A stretch of 64,000 nucleotides of DNA from Plecoglossus altivelis (lineage: Eukaryota > Chordata > Actinopteri > Osmeriformes > Plecoglossidae), in contig BROE01000001.1 in NCBI GenBank assembly GCA_036571765.1, forward strand, positions 6,444,818 to 6,508,817, given 5' to 3'. The translations under genes and the position numbers were made by a program. Under the pieces are notes generated by a model. It made no database searches. It saw only the letters and a program-made list of their open reading frames with translations, and had not been told where the DNA came from. The first letter of the stretch is position 1. Each line of letters opens with the position of its first letter. Positions 12,701 through 24,362 of the stretch are shown one piece after another.

Positions 12701-15700
12701 TTGATGTTCTATTGACTTCCTACAATTTTGGTCATCGATTATTATTGCGCTCCCACGAACAGCCCTGTAGTCGAGACTGTGGCGGCCATCTTCTGCGTTC
12801 CAAGCAGAGGAAGATGTTTGAGAGGGAGGAGGGCAGGTTCGTATGGAGCCTACCCTCCCGCCCCTCCCCTGCTGGCCCCAGAGACCTGCCTCTCTCTGGT
12901 GGGGCGGACCACATCGAAGCCTTGCCAGTATGATCCAATTCATTTGTTTGTTTGTTTTATCTTAAACTAGTCAGTTGTTTTGAGACTTGCACAATAACTG
13001 TGCCAAACATTATGGTTAAATATAACTGCTTATTTGTGATGGAAGCAAATGATATCATCTTTTTGTACCCGCTAATTTTACAAACAATTACGTTTGCTAC
13101 TTAAGGAATAAGAGTTTCTAATGTCCACAAAGGAGAAGGTACGATCCAAAACTGTTTCTTAGCAACCTGTTGTAATAAATACAGGACTTTCCGTAACCTC
13201 ATCCTGTTCTCGCTAACTGTGCCTCTGTTCTATGGTGGTACAGAACAGGGAGGTTCTCCATTAGACACCCCTGGGCAATACAGATTGTGCTTCTCCTTTT
13301 GCATTACAGTGAAACCTGGCTGAGAATTATAAAGTCGCATAAGCTTTCTGCTCCATTGACCGCTTCGCTAAAATAGTAACTGACTTATGCCAGTAGCCAA
13401 CTAATACCCACTAGTTGGCATTCACAGCCTGAGGCTATATTTACAGTGTAAACAAAACGTGTTAACAAAATGTAACCTTTGCACTAGTATTTGGCTTCCC
13501 TCTACAAAGTAACCCTTCCAAATATATAAACTGAGCTTCCTTTGATGAGTTGGAGATGTTGCTCCTCTGCCTGAGACCACCCCTACTATACCTGAGAATT
13601 GATCCAAAGGGTTGTGGGTGGGGCCAGAGGGGAAAGGGTCACTTGATTTGAAAGCAGGGGCGGCTGGGGTCTGTTTGGGGGGCTCAGACCCGAACAGAGG
13701 GGAGGTCTTCTGGGTGTCGGCCATGCTGGAGGACAGGCCTGTCTGGAAGGGAGGCATGCCTCCTCCTCCCATGTTCATGTTCACCATCATCCCTGGCTGG
13801 GAGAAGCCTAAGGAGAAACACACGTCACATAATGGATCCATGTATTACGGGTTTCAATTTATCACAAAGGTTGGCAACGCTGTGGTTAGTTCGTACCACG
13901 TCTAAACTGTACTGTGTCCGAGAAATAACAATCTATTTACAACCGCTCAAAAAAAATGCAAGTCATTGTGAACAGAGACCTAAGAGAGAGTCAGGCATGT
14001 TGCTGTCCTTCATCTTGTTTTGGTTCCCCCACTGGTCTGACATGCCCATCATAGAGACTGGACCTAGAGGAGGGAGGGAAGAGGGGAGGAGGGAGAGAAG
14101 TGGAGAGGAGGGAGGGAGGAGGGAGGGCAAGTAGAGTAGGATGAATGAAGGATAAATAAACAGATAAGTAAAGTAAAGTAAACAGACAGGCAGGCAGGCA
14201 GGCAGGCCAGAAGACAGTCAGACAGACAGACAGACAGACAGACAGACATACGTTGGGCAGGCAGGCAGACAGTCGACAGATAGGCAGACAGACGTCGGGC
14301 AGGCAGGCAGACAGTCAGCAGACAGGCAGACAGACGTCGGGCAGGCAGCCAGACAGTCAGTAGACAAGCAGACAGACGTTGGACAGGCAGGCAGACAGTC
14401 AGCAGACAGGCAGGCAGACGTCAGGCAGGCAGACAGTCAGCAGACAGGCCGACAGCTTACCTGACATGTAGTCTGAGCTAAAGGCAGATTGGCCAGGTGG
14501 GAATGGCCTCTTCTCTCCCTGGGGCTCCTGGCGCAGCATGGTCGTCTGGCCTCCTGACATCATCAGACCAGAACCTGCCAAGACACACGGTCGTATCAGG
14601 ACTCCAGTCTCCTCAGAACTGGGACTGGTTTCTCTCTCTCTGCTCCAATCACATCCCTTTCCCCTGACCCTTCCCACTAGCCCACCTCCCGGCTGTTTCT
14701 CTTAACGTTTCTGGTGAACGTCTGGAAAACCCTCCATGACTTTGTGTGTAAATAGGGCTATAAAAACTAAAGCGCAATGTTATTTGATTTGATTTGATTG
14801 GACGCCATATGTCACCAGACGGGACAGCTAGCAGAGAAGGATGTTAGATGCACACAACCATGGACATAAGCGCATGACGAGTCACACCACTCACACTACA
14901 TGGAGCCTATATGCACCCTGAAAGGACCTGCCTTCCCTGCCTGTCCTGTTACATCACACCTACCCTACAGGGGCATCTGTGAGGGGAGGGGGTTGTCTGG
15001 TCTACTGTCTAGAGTGGTCTAATGGGTTTTAATGTGTTTAGGCAGCTGGGGTACTGTCCTTAGAATCATCCTCAGAGTGCAGTGTGTCCTCGTGCGAGCG
15101 TGCGCGTGTGTGTGAGGGGGGTGGTTCCGGGGACAGTGACAGAAGAGGACAGAACTAGACCTGGGGGGTACGTCACCATGGTTACACAACCAGACCAGAG
15201 CATTTGAGGTTCCACAGGCAACCCTGTCCATGGTTGGTGTCATGTCATGGACGATTGACATGAAAACCTCAGGCTTTAACAGCAAAGGGCCAAACTCAGA
15301 GACCTCCCCCCCCCACACACACCCACACACACACACACACATACGCACACACACACACACACATACGAATACACACACATACACGTAAACAAAGTACAGA
15401 TTTGATCTGATGTATTCAATAGGACAACTAGACTGTGATTTGGATTTGGATCATTTCCAACACCAGCTTTCCTGCTTGGTTTAAAGGGGAGGCCTCAAGA
15501 ACCAGTGAAGAATCTGGTGGAAACTGACGGTGAAAAAAAAGTATCCACTGAGTAAGATCAAGTAAACAGTGCTGCTATAGAGTGTGATTCTCAAAATAAC
15601 CAATAATCTTTATTGTCTACTAAAACTATCATTTCGTCTGTCAGACAGACTGCCAACCTTGTGCTTCGTGCAGCTCTCTCTCTGTTCAGCCTGGGGAAAC

Positions 15701-18700
15701 ACTGCCTCTGAGATCATGTTTCTAACCACCTCTGCTACAGAGGGGCCACAGAGTAATGCCACTTAGGGGGACATTAACTCCTATAAAGTCACTATCATTC
15801 AATCCCTGCGGAGCTGATCTGCACTCAGTTTGTTGCCCCTGTGGTGCCACCCCACCAATGCCAGGAGAGCAGACACTGTCTGTCTCTCTCTCTTTTGCTT
15901 TAACCTTCCTTGCTCTCCTCTCCTCTCTTATTCATCAGTAAGGCATAGCAGCAGTCTTTTCCCACATTAAAAACGAAAATTAACTTAATAATTAACCTCA
16001 AACATGTGACTCATACTTTGGTGTACAGTAACAATTTATCTAGCTTGTTTAGTTTGTTTGGGGTTAATTTCCCTCAGCTGTTTATAATGGGCATCCTAAT
16101 GAGGCGTAGCCTCCAGCTCTCTCAGCAAGGGCACGGAAGGTCAGGTCAAATCAAAGTATCGCCTTGCAACTGATGGCTTTGTCAAGCTCCAGAAATATCA
16201 CCCAACCACTTAGCGATAATGGAGGAGGAGAAGCAGAGGGGTGGGAGGAGGATCAGTAGGAAGAGAGAGGGAGTGAGGAGATCCAGAGAGTGGAGGTGGG
16301 AGTGGAGAGGAGTGAGGAAGGGAGGGAGGAGGGAAGGAGGGAGGGATGGAGGGAGGGAGGGACGGAGGGAAAGAATTGTTGGGTTGGGGAGAGGGGAGGT
16401 CATGAATAATTCATGTTGAATATCACAATGACTTTGAGGGGTCAGGGAGGCAAGGTCTGTAGTTCAGAGAGAAGATGATGGATGACACAGCATCCCAAGA
16501 TAGCTTCTTGAACCTGGGTTGATCTAATCCCACAGGGACAGTAGAGGGTCTGACTAATGACACAGGAGAGCACAACATGGGTCGTCAACACAGGGTTGTC
16601 GACAGACAGAACATGCCACAGTAGCAGGATGGCATCGTGATGGCATTGTGCTTGAGATGAACTGCCCTTCATAATCATCAATTATTAACCATATCTCCCC
16701 AAAGTGAAGCTCACACCTGACACTTCAGCATTGAAGTAGATGGGTTTCATGAGGTCAGGTGAGGGTGGACATCAACCTTCACAGAGAAACCCTCTTGTAT
16801 TGATAGATGAATGAAGAGGACAATATTGACAGTGCAGACATCATCCAAGTCCAGGGAACACAGTCAAACCCATAGTCAGACCCAAGTTCTGGCCCGTCCC
16901 CTGAAGGGCCCCGGGTCACTCCTGCTGCCCACAGTCCTCTCCCTCTCTTCTGCTCCAAAAACATCAATCACACCAAACATGGATCTACAATAGAACTGCT
17001 GAATTCAGCACATACACACACCAAAACACACACACACATACACTCTTCCACTCACAGACACCTGCCAGCACCTCTGTTGTGTGTTATGTTTTTGATGAGC
17101 TCACAAGCGCAGTATTCGGCTGGCTGGTATTGATGTTGTTGTGCTGCAGTCACATGCTACAGGACTGCAGAACTTTGTCATACAACTGTTGTTTGCTGCA
17201 GAACACTGTTTGCCTATGGCTGTGTTCTTCAGAATATGATCATTCACAGAATTGCAGGGCCGGACTCTACCATTAAACGTCTGTTTAATTCAAGAGAATG
17301 GTATCACCTCTTGCTAACTGAAGTGTGCTGCCAGCTAGGAGGACAAATGACAGCTTGGTTACTGTGAGCCATCATGGATCAAACCTTCAGCCAGGACATG
17401 TTTGTATGACAGCACTCTGCTCCTCCTCCTCTCTCAACCATGTAAGCTGCTAATTAGGTAGAGTTAACTGGAGGCTAGAAGTCCATGACTACACACATCC
17501 ACAGCTAAGTGGAGGACTGAGGCTGTGAAAACAGCCGTGCTTCACTTGTGTTGTGTGGGCAACGCAATAAACCATTAGGGGTGAGTATGAACAGTTGTGA
17601 CGTGTTTTTCTCGCCCACGGAGGGAAGGGCTACTCAGTCTTCCAACACAACAGCTTCTTCCTGGCAGAAACTCACATCAAAACAGACTGGCGAGTCACAG
17701 CCATTCTGTTATACTGGAGTTTTGTCTGATAAATATCAGGGAAGTTGCCAGCCAGGATAAGACAAAGGTTGAGAAAACAGCTCCTCAAAACAACAGCAAC
17801 AAGCTTCCAAACCCACACATCCCAACACATACACACCCACACAGCTAAGCACACGCACACATGCACACATGCACACATGCACACATGCACACACACTCAT
17901 CAGAGTAGATTTCTACTGAGTCAGAGTGTTACTGGGTAGGTCATGAGAAAAGACTTGAGTCAAACAGCATCATGTTACCCAGCATGGACCACACATCCTG
18001 TTATTGACTCAGGTTCTACCTTAGTCTCTTCTAGCCTACAGCTCTGGTACCTCACTTACACATTCAAATGTACTGCATACCCCCATACACATACACGGAA
18101 AACAGTGACCTCAAAAAGTGCCATATTGTAGACAGTACATGACTCTAGATCCTTTAATAACGAAGCTATATGATGTAGGTCTCTTGATGTTGACAGGGAT
18201 TAGGGACAGGGAGATAAACATTTGTAGTTTCTGTATGTAGGGCACGGTATAGTGGATCTTTAAATCACAAAGTCTGTTTGTGTGTTGCCCTTACCATGCC
18301 CTTAATACACTAACGCAAAGCTTAAAAAAAGCTTTCTTACACAGAACCCCTTCTCGGCTGGATAGCTTCCAAGCATGTCTGCTTAAGAGAAAGATCACGG
18401 CGCTTCATACTAGCCTTCCTTGCGCAGAAGAATTGTACATTTTGAAACCCGCTCATCCTCCTGGTCTCCACCCCACAGCTCAGTGATGGTTCACCCATGC
18501 CTGGGCTCAAGCTTCACCCCCCATCCCCAGTAATACTGCAGCTTGTGGCATTATGTAAAGGCACATAAATATGTGATTACCGTATCCTGTTTCTAGACTG
18601 CAGAGCATACTCCACAAGGCTGTAGCTACTCTAAACATCTTAGAGTCCCAGGCCAGGATGCTGCATAGCATCAAGCAGCCATCCCCTTCCTTCCCTTCCT

Positions 18701-18992
18701 CTAGCCTCTCAATTTCCCCACTCTCCCCCAACACCCTTCCTCCCTCCATTCATTCTCCCACCGTACCCATGTCTTCTTCCCCTTCCCTCTCCTCTCCTCC
18801 CCTCCCCAACTCACCCTGTTTGCTGTCCTTGCCATCCACCAGGGGGCGATAGTCAGTCTTGGCCATCGTCTCGCCCACCTTGTCGTCATAGCTCTCCTTC
18901 TCCAGGGAGGACATGAAGTCTCTCTTCAGCATGCCGTCAGGAGCCGCCTGGGACACCCCATCCCTCAGAGCGTCGTGCAAGCTCAGGTCCAT
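430..18992 (-). CDS. map4: microtubule-associated protein 4-like, N-terminal and projection-domain exons (3' half off window)
   Basis: MAP4 is a cytoplasmic protein that binds and stabilises microtubules. Five coding exons are placed on the minus strand: 18992-18815 (ATG at 18992), 14574-14461, 13807-13592, 11595-10390 and 926-430. They total 2,211 nt (737 codons) and the frame is continuous; every intron inside is phase 1. The first exon gives an N-terminus with the MAP4 pattern LSL-x-DAL, KRDF, a DD-x-VGET stretch and KTDY-x-PL. The last exon ends SPDSKTK, which resembles the human SPEKKTK stretch as I remember it, just before the proline-rich region. Between them lies a Ser/Pro-rich projection domain with a basic KRKKKKRRPREEVYKFLD block near residues 170-190. 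The tau-type microtubule-binding repeats are absent and should lie left of position 1. It could be a map4 paralogue such as map4l. Family assignment is fairly sure; exact paralogue is not. Confidence 0.8.
748..868 (-). repeat. 15-bp coding tandem repeat (KTENK/KSENK units)
   Basis: About eight imperfect copies of a 15-bp unit (plus-strand form close to TTCTCAGTCTTG plus three bases). Because the unit is a multiple of three, copy-number changes keep the map4 frame open. Confidence 0.85.
1134..1175. repeat. (GA)n microsatellite
   Basis: About 20 uninterrupted GA units in the intron upstream of the last visible map4 exon. Confidence 0.95.
2026..2220. repeat. compound (TA)n / (GATA)n / (GACA)n / (GGCA)n satellite
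   Basis: An AT dinucleotide and GATA tract at about 2030-2100 is followed by GACA, GGCA and GATA tetranucleotides and a long GACA run to about 2213. The first part is largely self-complementary (TATATAGATATATATA), so it could form hairpins. Confidence 0.9.
3022..4120 (-). CDS. alternative large first coding exon, probably of the map4-like gene
   Basis: A 366-codon open frame starts at ATG 4120. The same frame has a stop at 4195-4193, so translation through from upstream is excluded. It ends at a good donor (GAGG then GTAGGT, GT at 3021-3020) in phase 1. That matches the phase-1 acceptor of the next map4 exon at 926, giving LPSNIEG joined to VKADNKEK. The product is Ser/Pro-rich and probably disordered, with a DEDKLFLFDHPPGFKIEAE stretch near residue 65, an acidic SEDSDEEEEE patch and phosphosite-like RRTMSDCSHLS and KRSLTVADE motifs. 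No upstream acceptor in phase with exon 10390 was found, so I read it as an internally promoted start rather than a cassette exon. It might instead be an unrelated gene whose remaining exons I cannot see. Confidence 0.6.
4121..4500 (-). promoter_or_regulatory. possible 5' UTR/internal promoter of the alternative map4-like start
   Basis: This lies directly upstream of the ATG at 4120 on the minus strand. It contains GA-rich and CA/TG-rich sequence and an in-frame stop 73 bases before the ATG. No clear TATA box is seen. The assignment rests only on position. Confidence 0.3.
4983..5083. repeat. 46-bp tandem duplication in a pyrimidine tract
   Basis: A 46-base unit beginning CCTGCTCCTCTGCTCAACCC occurs twice in full plus a short third start (4984, 5030, 5076). 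The surrounding 300 bases are almost entirely C and T on the plus strand. Confidence 0.85.
6655..6735. repeat. GA microsatellite with GATACAGA units
   Basis: Three GAGATACAGA-type units are followed by about 14 GA dinucleotides. Confidence 0.9.
8393..8432. repeat. imperfect (GA)n microsatellite
   Basis: GA-rich run interrupted by CAGAGA and AAAAGA units. Confidence 0.85.
8841..8941. repeat. 19-bp purine minisatellite
   Basis: About five copies of a 19-bp unit close to AAAGAGAGGGAGGAGGGGG. The strand asymmetry (all purines on plus) creates long but meaningless open frames on the minus strand. Confidence 0.9.
9809..9881. repeat. 21-bp tandem repeat with telomere-like core
   Basis: About 3.4 copies of a 21-bp unit (AGGGTTAGGGTACCAAGGTA plus T), with single-base changes between copies. 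The TTAGGG hexamer occurs once per intact unit. Confidence 0.85.
10390..11595 (-). CDS. map4: map4-like large projection-domain exon
   Basis: A 1,206-nt exon, acceptor CCCCCGCAG just above 11595 and donor GTTGGT below 10390, both phase 1. It joins FS(A) of the previous exon to APPLSPGDSVDESS. Near its start is a lysine/arginine block, KRKKKKRRPREEV, followed by acidic, Ser/Pro-rich and finally Ala/Pro/Ser/Leu-rich low-complexity sequence. This is typical of a disordered MAP projection arm. A GTG at 11569 can be mistaken for a start, but the frame continues to the acceptor. Confidence 0.75.
11596..13591. other. map4-like intron
   Basis: No exon supported. A GC-richer patch at about 12,760-12,940 has overlapping open frames on both strands but no splice sites in phase with the neighbours, and it is left unassigned. 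Confidence 0.5.
13592..13807 (-). CDS. map4: map4-like coding exon
   Basis: A 216-nt, 72-codon exon with phase-1 junctions (acceptor CTCCTTAG, donor GTATAG). The product runs from GFSQPGMMVNMNM to NPLDQFSG and contains a Gly/Met-rich start and an SDPFPSGPTHNPLDQF stretch. It splices in frame to both neighbours. Confidence 0.7.
13808..14460. other. map4-like intron with CAGG/CAGA minisatellite
   Basis: Purine-rich GGGA repeats lie at 14,070-14,130 and a tandem CAGG/CAGA/42-bp block at 14,187-14,457, ending against the donor of the next exon. Confidence 0.6.
14187..14457. repeat. CAGG/CAGA microsatellite running into a 42-bp minisatellite
   Basis: CAGG then CAGA tetranucleotides (14,187-14,250) grade into about four to five copies of a 42-bp unit containing CAGACGTCGGGCAGGCAGGC. 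The last copy stops only a few bases from the splice donor at 14460. Confidence 0.9.
14461..14574 (-). CDS. map4: map4-like coding exon
   Basis: A 114-nt exon, acceptor TTGGCAG and donor GTAAGC, phase 1 at both ends. It encodes SGLMMSGGQTTMLRQEPQ and a C-terminal FSSDYMSG. The downstream donor abuts a minisatellite. Confidence 0.7.
15305..15385. repeat. (CA)n microsatellite
   Basis: Poly-C followed by interrupted CA dinucleotides and ATACG variants. Confidence 0.9.
16311..16372. repeat. (GGGA)n purine repeat
   Basis: Tetranucleotide GGGA/GGAG run of about 60 bases. Confidence 0.85.
17840..17893. repeat. CACATG/CA repeat
   Basis: Four units of CACACATG flanked by CA dinucleotides. Confidence 0.85.
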
Positions 18993-18996
18993 GGTC
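18815..18996 (-). CDS. map4: map4-like first coding exon with MAP4 N-terminal signature
   Basis: Acceptor CCCCGCAG is followed by GACC and the ATG at 18992; the donor is GTGAGT from 18814. The first 59 codons include MDLSLHDAL, LKRDFMSSLE, DDKVGETMAKTDYRPL and VDGKDSKQ. This matches the N-terminus of human MAP4 as I remember it in order and spacing and is the strongest evidence for the gene's identity. The acceptor just before the ATG implies an upstream non-coding exon. Confidence 0.85.
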
Positions 18997-19869
18997 CTGC
19001 GGGGGGAGAGGGCGACATCAGCAGCACCGTCATCACCGTTGCACGACTACTATCCCCCATCCTCATCAAACACCTTGTCTGTTTGTGTTTGCTGTGATCG
19101 TGATGACATTCTCAGAGCTCCGGGTCCTCCTCTCACAGTGAGATGGCAGATATTAGGAGGCCCTCATCCCTTGGCAGAGGAGAGCCTTTCTCTTCCTCTG
19201 CCTTCCTCACCTCGTTCGCCGGGGTTCAGCTGTCTGATCTGGAGTCTGTTGCTGTGATACATGTGGAGCAGCACTTCTGTGAGGACTCAGGGCTCAACCG
19301 CATGAATCAACTCCCTAACAAATAGATTGCACCCTCTACTGTGGCCCTTTACACATTCCAGCTATCTGATATAATATCATCCACATTGTCATCAGTTAAT
19401 GGCTCCTGAATCCATGAACTCCATAGACTATCATATTGTATTGACACACTACAGTCATTGATCTCTAAATATCTGTGCGAATGGATGACAACATATGCAC
19501 TATAATGCACTCTGTCCGTACACTAGATGTGTGTTAGGGTTGGTAGGATCATTTATCCCTGCATGGTGTGGGTAGAGAGCAGGGAAGGTTCTGTTTTGGA
19601 CAGAATCTGGGATTCCAGGATTCCAGGAAGACTGACAGAAGTGGTCAGTTAAGAACATGCTGTCCTATGACATAATGTCTTTATTTCTGGGAGCCAGACA
19701 GACCCTGTCTTGCACAGTCCAGTCCTGCTAGATTTCTGTGTGTCACTGTTTGCCTGCTTTTGAGCCTGTCACTGTCTGCCTGCTCACTTCCTCTACTGGT
19801 CATACTGTATTTCTGCCAGCCTGTTCTTTCTGCAAGCATGTTCTTTCTACATGCCTGCTCCCCTGCCTC

Positions 19870-20290
19870 TTCTGCCTCCCCCACCTCTGTCTCCTCCATC
19901 TCCTCTGCTAACTCCGCCTCCCACACCACCTGTCTCCTCCATCTTCTCTGCTAACTCCGCCTCCCCCATCACCTCTGTCTCCTCCATCTCCTCTGCTAAC
20001 TCCGCCTCCCCCACCACCTCTGTCTCCTCCATCTCCTCTGCTAACTCCGCCTCCCCCATCACCTCTGTCTCCTCCATCTCCTCTGCTAACTCCGCCTCCC
20101 CCACCTCCTCTGTCTCCTCCATCTCCTCTGATAACTCCACCTCCTTACCTCCTCTGTCTCCTCCATCTCCTCTGCTAACTCTGCCTCCCCCACCTCCTCT
20201 GTCTCCTCCATCTCCTCTAACTCCGCCTCCCCCACCTCCTCTGTCTCCTCCATCTCTTCTACTAACTCTGCCCTCCCCTGCCTCCCCTGC
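19870..20290. repeat. 45-bp minisatellite
   Basis: About nine copies of a 45-bp unit containing TCTGTCTCCTCCATCTCCTC and GCTAACTCCGCCTCCCCCA. Because 45 is a multiple of three, all six frames stay open and give repeating peptides, which should not be mistaken for a gene. Confidence 0.95.
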
Positions 20291-23204
20291 CTCCCCTGGC
20301 ACCCATCCTTCCTCTGCCTCCTCGGCCGGCCTGCATGCGGCATGTTATGAAAGGTTGCTGCAGTGCATGTAGAAGCTGACTAAGAGCCAAGTCTCCTGTA
20401 CTAACCTGCTCAGTACAGAAGTACCCAGACTGAGCACAAGAACATGAACAGCTCCCAGGGTTCTACTCTGTGAATTCCAGTAAATATTTAGAGCTCAGAA
20501 CAACCATGTTACATTTCAGTGCTTGTATTGGCCATTCATCCTCTACTAGGAATGAGAGGAGCTGTTACCTGGTCAGAAATCTCTAGAATACTTCAACACA
20601 ATCTCCCCAACTCCCAAGGTTCGGTATGTGTTCTCACAGCTTTACAGCAGGATAAGTGATGAGTTCAGCAAGTAGAGGTGTAAGAGAGGTCACGACCAGA
20701 GGTCAGAACACACACACACACACACACAAATCTAATCACCTGGGTCTTCATAGGTCATATTACCTAAACCATTACCCTAATTTATCCAATCCCTGTGTCC
20801 CAGATGAGGGAAGAGGAGGAGTCTCACATATCTCTACCGAGACCTGTGATGCCCATTAGACAGACAATGAGGTAGATTGATGTAAAGGGGGTTTGAATGC
20901 AAGAAGGCTTTGGGAAGTCTAGACAGAGATATTCATATGAGGAAATATGAAGAGGGATCATTTTAATGTATGATAAAACAAATTCACTTCTTGGCTGAGA
21001 GAACCCTTGTTTTGTTAGCATACAGCAATTCATCTTTGTCTGCAAATGTGCAACCAAGCATCACTAAAGGAATACATTCTTTGGTCACTGTGCACCATTC
21101 AGTCTTCATAATGAGTTTATCTTGGGAAGAAACACAGCCACAATACACACACATACATTCAGCTGGTCTAAATGTCCTATCAGAGAAACACACAGCCAAC
21201 ACACACACACAGATATGTGATTCTCTATCCTGTCCTCTCCTCCAACAAACCCTAACTCCTCCTCCATATAAACAAGTGATCATTGTTATACACAGACACA
21301 CAGATCCACACAGACACACAAAAATGCACACACGCATACACACACACACCAAACTACATTTCCATGCTTCCATTGAGATGTTGAGAGAGTTTAGAGAGTG
21401 TGGAACTGTAGCCTATTGTGTAGGGAGCAGCCACACCAAGTACAGTAGACACACACAAACACACACAGACACACAGACAGTACACGCACTAGCACCACAT
21501 TGATGCAGACACTGGCTGGTCTCAGAAGAGACTGCGTGACACAAACAAAACTCATCGCAAATCTCTCCATTTAAAACGGGCAAAATAGCACGCATTCAGC
21601 TTTGGTAACAGCAGGGGAGGGAGGTGCACATATGTCTGCGTGAATGCACGTGAGACTAAACTGGCTCAATGCAGTCCAGAAATGTAGCTTGTGAAAATGG
21701 AAGAAGCCTTTTAAACATGCAAACAGGAGATCCTCTAGCCCATTACACCACATATTCCATCAAGTTACTCAGACGACCCTGATAGAGATCTGCTACCAGC
21801 CATCCACCATCTAACACTAAGCAATCCCCTGCTCTCTCGCCCCTCTCTCTCTCCCCTCAGGTGTCTCCCTCACACCTGAGCTCTTTAAGTTCAGCCCACG
21901 TGGGTGAAGAGCGAACGGAACGACAGGATCATTCTCCTGATGTTGTGATTGAGGGCTGGAGTGCTCCAGCTGGTGCATGATGGGGGATTAACGCCAGACT
22001 CCAACTTCTCAGCGTCCTCTCTCTTTTCGTCTCCACTTTCGAAATCATCATCCCACCGTCTGTCACCCAATCATCCCAATACCACAGACCTCCCGCTGCT
22101 ACATGCAAACACACACGGACACACAGTGTATGCTGTGCTCTTATATACACTGGACTTGTGCACGTGCACACAAGACGTTTGGCTCTGCAGGAGCCGGCAG
22201 GGAAAGCCCAGATTTACTGTAAAAACCTACCCAACTCCATCTGATGGGGCCACATCTCTGGACCAACCTGTGCTGGTTTCTACAAGCCATCTTAAAACGA
22301 CTCTACTAATAAACCGATTTCTCACTCTTTTTAAATGTCTTTTTCACCTCAGTAACTTGTAGTACAAGACTGGATTGGGACATGTTGAGATGGAACATAT
22401 GTGGAGTGACTAGATCAATTTGAAAAGGTATTGACTATCATGTTACTCTCATCGGTCACTAGCGGCAGACTGTTTTTATCAACCGTATGTTCCAACTGCC
22501 TGTTCAGCATTCACAATGCTGCATTGGTTGGTTATTGAGTAAAAGAATCCTTTTATCTGACCATCTTACTCTCTCTTGAAGCCAAACCGTTGCTTTCACT
22601 GTCTCAGGGCCGCTCTGTACTAGTCCTGAGTTTCCCTGCAGACCTTTGTCCTCTGAAGTGGTCTTGTGTTACTGTGTCATATACAGCAATACCAACATGA
22701 TATTACCGCTGATCTTTGGACCCTCATAAACGCTACTCTTGTATTACTGTAGTAGTCGGTATGTTTCATCCTAGACTACTGAATGCATGGATTGCGCCCA
22801 CATTAATACTGAGTCCTTCTCTGTCTTAGTTTCTTAGACTATTTCACCTAGCAACCAGTGTGTTAATCTATGTACAACCCAAACATTGATTTGTGCACCC
22901 AGTAACTCTCTAAACCAAAGTGCCAATGGTGCCGTTGTACTTCAGTCAGTCTAGACGCACAATATGCAGGCTTCAACAGTGAACCAAGCCGCAACATAAT
23001 ACAATGTAACATGAAGCAACATGACACTATGTACTGCAACACAGACATGGAACAGAACATGAAAATACATTGCCTCTTTCTCTCTGATTTCTAATTCCAA
23101 TCCACAGCAGTCGTACGATATATTTGCTAATCAGAAGCTATCCTCTGGTCTATTTCAGCAGATAGTTGAATTCCTCAGGCTTAGAGTTCATATGTAGTGT
23201 TTAG

Positions 23205-23300
23205 CGTGCGTGAGTGTGTGTGTAGGTGTGTGTGTGCGTGAGTGTGTAGGTGTGCGTGTAGGTGTGCGTGTGTGCGCATGTATGCGTGCGTGAGTGTGTG
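23205..23300. repeat. (GT)n-rich microsatellite
   Basis: Interrupted TG dinucleotides with GTAGG and GCG variants. Confidence 0.85.
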
Positions 23301-23686
23301 AGCGAATGAAAGGAGCAGAGAGCCATGATGAGGGTGAAAGTCCAGTGGTGGTTTAATCTAGCTCTGTAGATGAGGGATGACAGCCTCACTCTTTACATCT
23401 CATTTTTGATTCGATAACAGTTTATGTTCTGAAAAGCCACTGTTTCTTTAAATGTGTGGGCAGACTCCTTGACTCTTGGCAGGCAGGTTTATACAGCAAC
23501 ATAAACTGTGGGCTTCCACTGGTCTTAGTATTGTTAGTGCTCCAGATAATCGCTCTGTGGTCTAACACAAGGTGTGAGGGTGGGCCTGGGATGAGCCTGT
23601 GATGCATTGCACAACAGGGTTGCCAATTGGGATTTACCAGGAAGTGTCGACTTCATTTTGAGGAGAGAAAGACAAGGAGCTAAAAG

Positions 23687-23731
23687 GTTAACTATATATA
23701 ACTATATATATAACTATGTATATATATCTGT
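23687..23731. repeat. TATATAAC tandem repeat
   Basis: Short AT-rich repeat of AACTATATATA-type units. Confidence 0.75.
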
Positions 23732-24287
23732 GACATTTTAAATAAACGAGAAACCCCAAACAAACTGACTGTGGCTTTGTCTGTGCGGGGTGTGTTATGT
23801 GTTAATATTCCAATGTTTGTTTTTTGACATGGCGGCCGGTAGGCCTGACAGGAACCATGATGACACAGCGTTTCTCTGTGTCTCCTGCATGATAGGCACC
23901 CGCTCTGGTTACTGCTGACAGAACGCTGTGTCGCCTCCCCTCTGCTCTCAGGAGGCCGTCTCACAGCATTGAGAGGCAGGTTCAGGCGCAGGCTCACACA
24001 CACTCATCCACAAAAAGGTGCACACGCAAGCTGCAAGGACACAAACACGTATGCAGGCAAGCTAACACACAAATCCGGGTAGACGTACACCCAAGCTCAC
24101 ACACAAAGACACAAACACTGGCACAATTGTACCTAGTCAGAGCACTCGGTCAGACAGTTCTCCGTCAGAGTTGGAGCGATGGAACCTGTATTTACCTCCA
24201 CTGTGTGGACACTCAGCTAAATCAACTAGCCTTTGCAGAGTCCCTAAATTTGTGTGTCCGTGCGTATAAGTGTGTGTGTATGAGACA

Positions 24288-24306
24288 GAGAGAGAGGGAT
24301 AAAGAC

Positions 24307-24360
<54 letters not shown>
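24288..24360. repeat. (GA)n microsatellite
   Basis: GA/GATA-rich run of about 70 bases with about 20 pure GA units. Confidence 0.9.

Positions 24361-24362
<2 letters not shown>

Larger units (their letters stand above)
14575..18814. other. map4-like intron (4.2 kb)
   Basis: No supported exon. It contains a CA microsatellite (15,305-15,385), a GGGA block (16,311-16,372) and CACATG repeats (17,840-17,893). Remaining sequence is ordinary intron. Confidence 0.5.

Noticed and set aside
12653..12970. Open frames on both strands in a GC-richer patch
   Set aside because: No splice sites in phase with map4 exons and no recognised protein; the map4 exons either side already join in frame without it.
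14187..14457. Possible CRISPR-like array of regular repeats
   Set aside because: Repeats are directly tandem with no unique spacers, and the setting is a eukaryotic intron with no cas genes. The same holds for the 33- and 45-bp arrays.
19847..20372. Repetitive frames of 85-173 codons on both strands
   Set aside because: They are the 45-bp minisatellite read in open frames, not genes.
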